A stretch of 7,362 bases of DNA from Prevotella sp. GTDB taxonomy: Bacteria; Bacteroidota; Bacteroidia; Bacteroidales; Dysgonomonadaceae. The translations under genes were made by a program, and so were the position numbers. The stretch lies in NCBI GenBank assembly GCA_031263965.1, contig JAISES010000197.1, forward strand, positions 1 to 7,362, written 5' to 3'. Position 1 is the stretch's first letter, and every line of letters starts with the position of its first letter. The notes under the pieces are model-generated. The model was not told the origin of the DNA and ran no database searches. It was given only the letters and a program-made list of their open reading frames with translations. Of the stretch, positions 1 through 6,790 are shown one piece after another.

Positions 1-815
1 AAAAGGTTATAGCAGAAGGTTACACGCTCGAGCCTGAGTATCAGAAGCTTTTCAATGCAGATAATCATAAACGTACCAATGAAATAATATTTGCCCTTCC
101 GGTCGATGCTGACAATACCGTATCGTGGGGTTCTACCACTTATATTATTTGCGGGGAGGTAAGTAATACTTCCGATAATCAGAAACCTGAGGATTACGGT
201 GTAACAAGCGGATGGGGTATGTTCCGCATTCGTGGCGAGATACCTGAATTATTCAAAGGATCGGATAATGACAAGCGTAAACTGTTCTTTACAGAAGGAC
301 AGACCCAATACCTTGACGTTATCGATAATCAAACCAATGGATACTTTGTTAGCAAGTGGACTAATCTTACCGATGACGGCGCGGTGGCATCTAATACGGT
401 TGATGGCGGCGTTGATACGGATTTCCCTATGTTCCGTCTTGCAGATGTATATCTGATGCTGGCCGAAGCGACAGTACGCGGAGGTTCGGGCGCAACTACT
501 ACCGAAGCTTTAGGTTATGTGAACGATTTGCGCAAACGGGCTTTCGGCGATGCATACGAGACAGAAGGCAAATTAAGCCTGTCTAATATTACGGATGTCA
601 AGTTCTTCTTAGACGAACGTGCCCGTGAATTGTATTGGGAATGTACCCGCCGTACAGACCTGATCCGGTTCGACAGATTTACGACAGCTAATTATATATG
701 GCAATGGAAAGGTGGTGTGAAAGACGGCAGAGCGGTGGATAGCAAATACGATATTTATCCGGTACCGGCTACAGACCTCACTGCCAATCCTAATTTAAGT
801 AATCCTAATTATTAA
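1..815 (+). CDS. SusD/RagB-family glycan-binding lipoprotein, C-terminal part (5' end cut by window)
   Basis: The reading frame is open from position 3 to the TAA at 813-815, giving 270 visible residues, about half of a usual SusD protein (500-600 aa). The N-terminus with lipoprotein signal and most of the TPR scaffold lie outside the window. An ATG at 219 is internal, because clear SusD sequence precedes it (NEIIFALPVDADN, visible residues 26-38). Further family marks are RLADVYLMLAEA (about 144-155), the late motif ERARELYWE...RRTDLIRF (about 205-223), and the typical C-terminal end IYPVPATDLTANPNL. SusD proteins are outer-membrane surface lipoproteins that form a lid on the SusC TonB-dependent transporter and help deliver oligosaccharides to it. 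The neighbouring GH53 and GH2 genes suggest beta-1,4-galacto-oligosaccharides as ligand; this is inference from context, not from binding residues. A susC gene is expected immediately upstream. Confidence 0.95.
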   Translation, partial: KVIAEGYTLEPEYQKLFNADNHKRTNEIIFALPVDADNTVSWGSTTYIICGEVSNTSDNQKPEDYGVTSGWGMFRIRGEIPELFKGSDNDKRKLFFTEGQTQYLDVIDNQTNGYFVSKWTNLTDDGAVASNTVDGGVDTDFPMFRLADVYLMLAEATVRGGSGATTTEALGYVNDLRKRAFGDAYETEGKLSLSNITDVKFFLDERARELYWECTRRTDLIRFDRFTTANYIWQWKGGVKDGRAVDSKYDIYPVPATDLTANPNLSNPNY

Positions 816-835
816 TGACCTTCACTTACCTAAAT

Positions 836-2542
836 ATGAAAACAATAGGAATAAAAACTTTTTTCAGGGCAGTTATATCAATCGTATTGATGACTTCCTG
901 TGAGAATGACGGGGATAAAATATATCTGTCGAGCCTCGAAGGGGATGAGCTGATAGCTACGGAAAGTAATATAGTTCTATCTAAAGACAATGCGGCGCAA
1001 ACAGCCCTTTCCCTGACTTGGACTAAAAGCACGTTAGCGGTAAGCAATGCGGATATGTCCGCACCGGACGTTATTGCTACTTATATACAGGTTTCTACTC
1101 ATAGTGATTTTTCTTCAAACATACAGCAATCGAAGGAAACCAATTTGTGGAAATCATATACCGTAGCCGAATTAAATGCACTGTCCAAGAATCTGAGCAT
1201 AGAACCCGGGATAGAAATACCTGTCTATTTCCGTCTTAGCGCCGCAACAGGAAATAACATAGCGCCCGTATACAGCAATATTATTACAGTCAATGTAACT
1301 TCATACCTGATAGACATGAGTATAGGCTTTATTTTGAATAGTGAGAAAGTAGATACGGGCCTGACTTTGGCTTCGCCTGAATTAAACGGTGTTTATACCG
1401 GCTTTATGGGCGCAGCAGGATGGTATAACTATTATTTGAGCGAAGGAGATGGTACTATCTGGGGTAACGTAGGGGTAGACGGTTCAGCCTTCTTGTTGTC
1501 GTCTGAAGCCGACATGTGGAATCTCTGGTTCCCTGAAGTAAGCGGATGTTATTATGTTGAAGTCAATACGATCAAAAAACAATGGTCGGCGCTATTGGTG
1601 TCTCAACTTTCGGTAAGCGGGGATATCGGCGCAGATATGAAATTCGATCGTCCGAATGTAAGATGGACTTATGTATTTAATGCTACGGCTGCCCAAACCC
1701 TCAAAATAAAACTAAATGGCGCCGGTGGGCTATATGACTATACAACAGGAGCCGACACGGGTACCGTACCTGTCAGTAAAACAGTAGCATTTGCCCAAAG
1801 TGAGGACAATCTGTCACTCGCCGGTCAGGCAGAAGAGATAGCGCTTACTGTGCCGGATGCCGGAGAATATACATTGGTAGTAGATTTAAGTAATCCAAAG
1901 GCATGGACATGTAATGTAGTTAAAGGCTCTTTAGAACCCTCTGAGATTAATCCTTATATCTATCTACCGGGAATAGATGATGGCATAAGTGGAAACTGGA
2001 CTTTCGATAATTATCTGACTATATATAATGAAGATGACCTCGCTTATGCCGGTGTTGTCAATGTAAATTCAAAATATGGATATAGTTTCAATATTGAGAA
2101 AGATAACTGGGATGATAAATATACTTTGGATGAAGGAAACGCTGAAGCCGGCACGCTTATTCTCCAAGGAAATACAAATATTCCGGCTCCAACCGCAGGA
2201 CTTTATCTGATAGAAACATCCATTAAGAAATTAACTTATACCCTCACTGCTATCGGATCTCAGGTATATGTTTCCGGATTGAATGACACCTGGGGCTTCG
2301 ATGTGCCTCTGACAGCTACATCTACTGTTGGTGTATTCACCGGACCGGTAACTATAAACGCAGCGTCTTCGTGGGGATTTTCCATTCACATAAAAAACGG
2401 GGACTGGGATCATAAGTATGGCGGCTCCGATGGAAAGCTCTACTACCTTGGCGGCAATATTACGGATGATGCATCATTAACGCCGGGTACATATCAGATG
2501 ACCGTGAATCTTATCAATGGGACATATAACATTACTCAATAA
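836..2542 (+). CDS. SusE-like surface glycan-binding lipoprotein of the galactan PUL
   Basis: I chose the ATG at 836 (568 aa) because a signal peptide starts there: MKTIGIKTFF, a hydrophobic stretch, then LMTSC with lipidated Cys22 followed by acidic ENDGD, a pattern typical of surface-exported Bacteroidota lipoproteins. An in-frame ATG at 815 overlaps the SusD stop (TAATG) and would add seven residues before the signal; it is less likely but possible. Residues about 22-155 resemble the SusE N-terminal Ig-like domain. A middle region (about 160-365) appears to hold two more beta-sandwich modules. Residues about 375-475 and 476-568 form a tandem pair with matching motifs (NWTFDNYLT / TWGFDVPLT and DNWDDKY / GDWDHKY), like the C-terminal modules of SusE/SusF. 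The likely role is non-catalytic capture of galactan at the cell surface. The gene lies 20 bp after the SusD-like gene, so co-transcription is expected. Ligand specificity is inferred from neighbours. Confidence 0.88.
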   Translation: MKTIGIKTFFRAVISIVLMTSCENDGDKIYLSSLEGDELIATESNIVLSKDNAAQTALSLTWTKSTLAVSNADMSAPDVIATYIQVSTHSDFSSNIQQSKETNLWKSYTVAELNALSKNLSIEPGIEIPVYFRLSAATGNNIAPVYSNIITVNVTSYLIDMSIGFILNSEKVDTGLTLASPELNGVYTGFMGAAGWYNYYLSEGDGTIWGNVGVDGSAFLLSSEADMWNLWFPEVSGCYYVEVNTIKKQWSALLVSQLSVSGDIGADMKFDRPNVRWTYVFNATAAQTLKIKLNGAGGLYDYTTGADTGTVPVSKTVAFAQSEDNLSLAGQAEEIALTVPDAGEYTLVVDLSNPKAWTCNVVKGSLEPSEINPYIYLPGIDDGISGNWTFDNYLTIYNEDDLAYAGVVNVNSKYGYSFNIEKDNWDDKYTLDEGNAEAGTLILQGNTNIPAPTAGLYLIETSIKKLTYTLTAIGSQVYVSGLNDTWGFDVPLTATSTVGVFTGPVTINAASSWGFSIHIKNGDWDHKYGGSDGKLYYLGGNITDDASLTPGTYQMTVNLINGTYNITQ

Positions 2543-2561
2543 CAGAAAGATATGAAACGAA

Positions 2562-2609
2562 GCATGATTTTTGTCAAATCACCCAAGTCCGTGATAATAA
2601 AAATCATGC
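2562..2609 (+). other. Inverted repeat / RNA hairpin in the SusE-like to GH53 gap
   Basis: GCATGATTTTT (2562-2572) and AAAAATCATGC (2599-2609) are perfect 11-bp complements around a 26-nt loop. Inside the loop ATCAC (2578-2582) can pair with GTGAT (2591-2595), giving a longer interrupted stem. It lies in the 105-bp gap (2543-2647), starting 20 bp after the SusE-like stop. No T-run follows on the + strand, so it is not a canonical intrinsic terminator. It could be an mRNA processing or stability element setting the ratio of binding proteins to enzymes, or an operator. The pairing is seen; the role is inference. Confidence 0.5.
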
Positions 2610-2647
2610 GAGTTCCATATGGCAACTAAAATAAAAATTATTATCAT

Positions 2648-3682
2648 ATGAAACTAAAAAATATTATATTAACAGCGGCAATAGCCTTTTTAGGCTTTGC
2701 TGCCTGTAGCGGCGATGACAAACCTACATTCCCCGAACAGCCTGTCTACGATATGGCCGGTTTTGCCAAGGGCGCGGATGTTAGCTGGCTTACCGAGATG
2801 GAGAAATCCGGGAATAAGTTTTATGATAGCGCCGGACACGAAAAAGAGTGCATGACACTTTTGCGTGAACTGGGAATGAATTCCATCCGTCTGCGCGTAT
2901 GGGTTAATCCAAGCGATGGCTGGTGCAATGTGAATGATTTACTGGTAAAAGCATGGAGAGCTAAAAATATGGGATTTCGTATTCTGGTCGATTTTCATTA
3001 TAGCGATATTTGGGCCGATCCCGGAGTACAGGATAAGCCCGATGCATGGGCTTCTTTGGAGTTTGACGCACTAAAAACGGCCGTGGCAAATCATACGACA
3101 GAGGTACTTACCAGGTTAAAAGAGAATAATATAGATGTTGAATGGATACAGATCGGAAACGAAACCAGCGATGGTATGTTGTGGGAAGACGGTAAAGCCT
3201 CGAAAAACATGAAGGATTACGCCGGACTTAACAATGCGGGCTATGATGCGGCAAAGGCAGTCTATCCCGATGCTAAGATTATAGTACATCTTAATAACGG
3301 ACAAAGCAACACCCTTTACCGTTGGCTATTCGACGGACTGAAAAGCAATGGCGGAAAATGGGATGTTATAGGAATGTCTTTATACCCGGCAGCCGGAAAC
3401 TGGTCCGAATTATCGGCGCAATGCTACAACAATATGCTGGATATGGCAGAGCGTTACGGGTCGGAAGTTATGCTTTGTGAGGTAGGTATGCCCTGGGATG
3501 AGGCCGATGCTGCAAAACTCTTTCTGACGGATATAATAGCTAAAACGAAATCCATTCCGGATGGAAAAGGGCTGGGCGTATTCTATTGGGAGCCGCAATC
3601 GTATGGTGGATGGAAAGGCTATACACAGGGAGCGTTCGACGATTCGGGCAAACCTACTGTTGCACTGGATGCTTTTAAGTAA
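2648..3682 (+). CDS. GH53 endo-beta-1,4-galactanase lipoprotein
   Basis: The enzyme is expected to cut internal beta-1,4-galactosidic bonds in pectic galactan or type I arabinogalactan by a retaining mechanism (clan GH-A, TIM barrel). The 344-aa protein begins with a lipoprotein signal (MKLKNIILTAAIAFLGFAAC, Cys20, then SGDD), so surface anchoring is likely. GH53 marks are GADVSWL (42-48), LRVWVNP (82-88), DFHYSDIWADPG (115-126), IGNE with acid/base Glu172, the strand VMLCEVG with nucleophile Glu278, and FYWEP (312-316). It is a single-domain enzyme of normal length with no added carbohydrate-binding module and no sign of damage. The ATG at 2648 is supported by the signal peptide directly after it. 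The gene sits between the SusE-like gene and the GH2 gene, as in known Bacteroides galactan loci. GH53 has essentially one known activity, so this gene best identifies the substrate of the locus. Confidence 0.95.
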   Translation: MKLKNIILTAAIAFLGFAACSGDDKPTFPEQPVYDMAGFAKGADVSWLTEMEKSGNKFYDSAGHEKECMTLLRELGMNSIRLRVWVNPSDGWCNVNDLLVKAWRAKNMGFRILVDFHYSDIWADPGVQDKPDAWASLEFDALKTAVANHTTEVLTRLKENNIDVEWIQIGNETSDGMLWEDGKASKNMKDYAGLNNAGYDAAKAVYPDAKIIVHLNNGQSNTLYRWLFDGLKSNGGKWDVIGMSLYPAAGNWSELSAQCYNNMLDMAERYGSEVMLCEVGMPWDEADAAKLFLTDIIAKTKSIPDGKGLGVFYWEPQSYGGWKGYTQGAFDDSGKPTVALDAFK

Positions 3683-3721
3683 TCAATAAAAATTAATGAC
3701 GTGTTTATAGGGTCAGTTACC

Positions 3722-3809
3722 CCGTCATTGCGAGAAGTGCAACGACGAAGCAATCCATAAAAGAACATTCCGACTGGATTGCTTCACCGCAAGCGGTTCG
3801 CAATGACGG
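3722..3809. repeat. Nested palindromic intergenic repeat (REP/MITE-like) between GH53 and GH2
   Basis: The outer arms CCGTCATTGCGA (3722-3733) and TCGCAATGACGG (3798-3809) are perfect 12-bp complements. The inner arms GAAGCAATCCA (3747-3757) and TGGATTGCTTC (3775-3785) are perfect 11-bp complements around a 17-nt loop. Between the right arms, ACCGCAAGCGGT (3786-3797) is itself a 5-bp hairpin with a 2-nt loop; the matching left interval (3734-3746) is not palindromic. The whole 88 bp can fold as a branched stem. The GTCATTGCGA...GAAGCAATC pattern resembles a dispersed palindromic repeat that I recall from intergenic regions of many unrelated bacteria. No transposase is present. Only one copy lies in the window, so the dispersed nature is recalled, not shown here. 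Confidence 0.75.
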
Positions 3810-3872
3810 AAAAACTGGCAATCAGATACGACAATAATTATTTTTTAGAACCTAAAGATTAATTTATAGGAA

Positions 3873-6323
3873 ATGAAGCATATAACAATATTCTTTTTAA
3901 TTATTTGTTCTTTCGGAGCGGCGAATTCACAGACGTTCCGAAATGAATTCCTAATAGAAAAAAATTGGAAATTCAGTAAAGGCGATTTTAACGAAGCGGC
4001 TCTGACAGGCTTCAATGACAGAAATTGGGAGACTGTAACGGTGCCTCACGATTGGGCTATATACGGCCCGTTCGACCGTAAACACGACTTGCAGGAAACC
4101 GCTGTCACACAAAACGGAGAAACTGTAGCTACGGTCAAAACCGGACGTACCGGCGGGTTACCCTATGTTGGCATTGGCTGGTACAGGAATACTTTCGATA
4201 TTGCTGATTTCGAGAAAGGACAAAAACGGGTATCCCTCCTGTTTGATGGAGCCATGAGCGAAGCCTGTGTATATGTCAACGGCAGGGAAGCTATCTTCTG
4301 GCCTTTTGGGTATAACTCTTTTCACTGCGATGTTACAGACCTGTTAAATGCAGATGGAAAGAACAATACGTTGGCAGTCCGTCTCGAAAACAAACCTCAA
4401 TCATCGAGATGGTACCCGGGAGCAGGACTGTACCGCAATGTACATGTCATAGTAACCAATGAAATACATATCCCTGTATGGGGAACATACATTACAACAC
4501 CTTTTGTATCCGGGGAATATGCATCTGTAAATCTGAAAACCGAAATAGAGAACTCCGGTAATAATGATATTCGGATTGTAACAGAAATAACAGACGCAGA
4601 AGGAACGGTTGTTTCAACAAAGGATAATACGCAAAAGATAAACCACGACAAAGCTTTTGAGCAAAACTTCATCGTAAACAACCCTGATTTGTGGACACCG
4701 GAAAACCCCTGTTTATACAAGGCTGTCTCTAAAGTTTACATAAAAGGTAAATTAACGGACGAATATACGACCCGGTTTGGAATACGGGATATCAAACTGA
4801 TAGCCGACAAAGGCTTTTTCCTGAATGGAGAGAAAAGAAAATTTCAAGGTGTATGCAACCATCACGATTTAGGCCCGTTAGGAACAGCTATAAACGTTGC
4901 GGCTCTGCGCCGTCAGCTGACCATGCTCAAAGACATGGGTTGCGATGCTATACGTACGGCACACAATATGCCTGCGCCTGAGTTAGTAGAATTATGCGAT
5001 GAAATGGGCTTTATGATGATGATAGAGCCTTTCGATGAATGGGAGATCGCAAAATGTATAAACGGCTATCACCGGTTCTTTAACGAATGGGCGGAAAAAG
5101 ACATGGTAAACATGCTCCGCAACTACCGGAACAATGCCTGCGTAGTGATGTGGAGCATAGGCAATGAGGTTCCTACTCAATGCAGTGATGAAGGGTATAA
5201 GATAGCATCCTTTTTACAAGATATTTGCCACCGCGAAGATCCGTCAAGACCTGTTACATGCGGCATGGATCAGGTTACATGCGTATTGAATAACGGATTT
5301 GCAGCAATGTTGGATGTTCCCGGATTCAATTATCGCGCAAACAGATACGTTGAAGCTTACGAGAAGCTGCCTCAAAACCTGGTATTAGGCTCGGAGACAT
5401 CATCTACGGTGAGTTCGCGCGGAGTGTACAAGTTCCCTGTAGAGAAAAAAGCGGATGCCATATATGGCGATCATCAATCTTCTTCTTACGATCTGGAATA
5501 TTGCTCATGGTCCAACATTCCGGACGATGATTTTGCGCTGGCCGATGATTATGAATGGACAATGGGGCAATTCGTATGGACAGGTTTCGACTATTTGGGA
5601 GAACCTTCTCCTTACGATACCGATGCATGGCCAAGTCATAGCTCGATGTTTGGTATTATCGATCTGGCAAGTATTCCGAAAGACAGATATTATTTATACA
5701 GAAGCATCTGGAATAAGAATGAGAATACGTTGCATATCCTTCCTCATTGGAACTGGAAAGGCAGGGAAGGAAAAGAAACGCCTGTATTCGTTTATACTAA
5801 TTATCCTACAGCGGAACTATTCATCAACGGTAAAAGCTACGGCAAGCAAACCAAAAACAATTCGACTGTGCAAAACAGATACCGTCTTATGTGGATGAAT
5901 GCTATATACGAATCGGGTGAGGTGAAAGTCGTAGCTTACGATAACAACGGTAATGCTGTCGAAGAAAAAACGGTTAAAACCGCAGGGAATCCTTACCGGA
6001 TAGAGCTTTTACCCGACAGGAAACAAATATCGGCTGACGGCAAAGACCTTGTTTATATCAATGTCAGAGTGGTAGACAAAGATGGGAATATCTGCCCTTT
6101 GGACAGGCGGATGATAAATTTCACCGTAAAAGGGAATGGTACATATAGAGCCGCTGCCAACGGAGATCCGACAAGTTTGGACTTATTCCACTTGCCGCAA
6201 ATGCCTTTATTCAATGGTCAGCTGACAGCGATTGCCCAAGCCGGAGAAAGGAATGGAAAACTGGTATTCGAGGCCAACGCAAAAAGCTTGAAACCGGCTA
6301 TAATAGAAATAGATGTAGAATAA
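3873..6323 (+). CDS. GH2 beta-galactosidase, secreted (periplasmic)
   Basis: This 816-aa glycoside hydrolase likely removes galactose from galacto-oligosaccharides made by the GH53 enzyme. The N-terminus (MKHITIFFLIICSFGAANS, cleavage probably before Gln20) is a signal peptidase I signal without a lipobox, so a periplasmic location is likely. Regions in order: sugar-binding jelly-roll about 25-195 (VTVPHDWA at 55-62, GIGWYRNTF at 100-108, GAGLYRNV at 183-190), Ig-like domain about 200-303, TIM barrel about 305-620, then a DUF4982-type domain about 635-700 and a C-terminal Ig-like domain about 707-815. In the barrel, RTAHNMP (361-367) is the family's R-T-x-H-N motif, Glu432 in WSIGNE is the acid/base and Glu508 in LVLGSETSS is the nucleophile. 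WTGFDYLGEP (569-578) is typical of this subgroup. All key residues are present. The gene is 190 bp after GH53, a gap filled mainly by the palindromic repeat, and is the last PUL gene. Other beta-linked galactosides cannot be excluded as substrates. Confidence 0.93.
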   Translation: MKHITIFFLIICSFGAANSQTFRNEFLIEKNWKFSKGDFNEAALTGFNDRNWETVTVPHDWAIYGPFDRKHDLQETAVTQNGETVATVKTGRTGGLPYVGIGWYRNTFDIADFEKGQKRVSLLFDGAMSEACVYVNGREAIFWPFGYNSFHCDVTDLLNADGKNNTLAVRLENKPQSSRWYPGAGLYRNVHVIVTNEIHIPVWGTYITTPFVSGEYASVNLKTEIENSGNNDIRIVTEITDAEGTVVSTKDNTQKINHDKAFEQNFIVNNPDLWTPENPCLYKAVSKVYIKGKLTDEYTTRFGIRDIKLIADKGFFLNGEKRKFQGVCNHHDLGPLGTAINVAALRRQLTMLKDMGCDAIRTAHNMPAPELVELCDEMGFMMMIEPFDEWEIAKCINGYHRFFNEWAEKDMVNMLRNYRNNACVVMWSIGNEVPTQCSDEGYKIASFLQDICHREDPSRPVTCGMDQVTCVLNNGFAAMLDVPGFNYRANRYVEAYEKLPQNLVLGSETSSTVSSRGVYKFPVEKKADAIYGDHQSSSYDLEYCSWSNIPDDDFALADDYEWTMGQFVWTGFDYLGEPSPYDTDAWPSHSSMFGIIDLASIPKDRYYLYRSIWNKNENTLHILPHWNWKGREGKETPVFVYTNYPTAELFINGKSYGKQTKNNSTVQNRYRLMWMNAIYESGEVKVVAYDNNGNAVEEKTVKTAGNPYRIELLPDRKQISADGKDLVYINVRVVDKDGNICPLDRRMINFTVKGNGTYRAAANGDPTSLDLFHLPQMPLFNGQLTAIAQAGERNGKLVFEANAKSLKPAIIEIDVE

Positions 6324-6331
6324 AAATTTCA

Positions 6332-6766
6332 TCAATTTTCACCGTCCAAATCCCAGTCGTCAAAATAGGAATAATCATCAGTAAATTGTTCCAGATCGCG
6401 GCGGTCTTTTTTCGTTGGCCGTCCTGTTCCGCGTGCCCTGTCAACAAAACCACTGACCCTGGACATCTCCAATATTTCCAGTTGTGATGCCGGCGTAATA
6501 TCTTTCATAAAATCGGGTACAAGCTTGGCTCCCATCCTGTTTTCGGCTAGTGCCAGCACTTCAAAGGAATATGTGACAGGAGCGCGGCGCACCTCTATTA
6601 CGTCGCCGGCCTTGATCATCCGCGATGGCTTGATAGTTACTCCTTTTATCGTTATCCGTCCCTTTTTGCAGGCTTCTATTGCAATAGAGCGGGTTTTGAA
6701 AAGGCGTACAGCCCACAGCCATTTATCTATTCTTACTTCGTTCTTTATTTTATTGTTTGCGCTCAT
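6332..6766 (-). CDS. hslR: Hsp15-type S4-domain RNA-binding protein
   Basis: The 144-aa protein has an N-terminal S4 RNA-binding domain (about residues 11-60), opening with RIDKWLWAVRLFKTRS and continuing with KKGRITIKG and AGDVIEVRR. The tail has the Hsp15 signature RARGTGRPTKKDRRDLEQF (about 110-128) and ends in an acidic segment (DDYSYFDDWDLDGEN). E. coli Hsp15 is slightly shorter (about 133 aa); it binds 50S subunits still carrying a peptidyl-tRNA after premature dissociation and helps recycle them. That function is known for the family and inferred here. The ATG at 6766 places the S4 motif about 12 residues in, as usual. The gene follows pth by 24 bp in the same direction, so the two are probably co-transcribed. 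Its 3' end faces the 3' end of the GH2 gene with 8 bp between, with no convincing terminator for either. Confidence 0.9.
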   Translation of the reverse strand: MSANNKIKNEVRIDKWLWAVRLFKTRSIAIEACKKGRITIKGVTIKPSRMIKAGDVIEVRRAPVTYSFEVLALAENRMGAKLVPDFMKDITPASQLEILEMSRVSGFVDRARGTGRPTKKDRRDLEQFTDDYSYFDDWDLDGEN

Positions 6767-6790
6767 TATTGCTAAATATCGCAGAATATA

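Noticed and set aside
759..768. Ten-base palindrome CCGGTACCGG near the end of the SusD-like gene
   Set aside because: It lies in codons for the conserved IYPVPATDL tail of SusD and is short enough to be incidental.
3683..3872. Separate promoter for the GH2 gene in the 190-bp gap
   Set aside because: I found no Bacteroides-type TAnnTTTG -7 box with a TTTG -33 element; the AT-rich end (3828-3870) alone is not evidence of a promoter.
4397..4720. 107-codon - strand frame within GH2
   Set aside because: It is antisense to the Ig-like domain of GH2 with no recognisable domain or start signal.
5455..5898. 147-codon open frame on the + strand within GH2
   Set aside because: It overlaps the GH2 catalytic barrel and DUF4982 region in another frame, and its product shows no family motif; it is a shadow of the GH2 gene.
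6323..6339. AT-only stem AAAATT / AATTTT at the GH2-hslR junction as a terminator
   Set aside because: Six A-T pairs with a 5-nt loop are too weak for an intrinsic terminator and are common by chance in AT-rich spacers.
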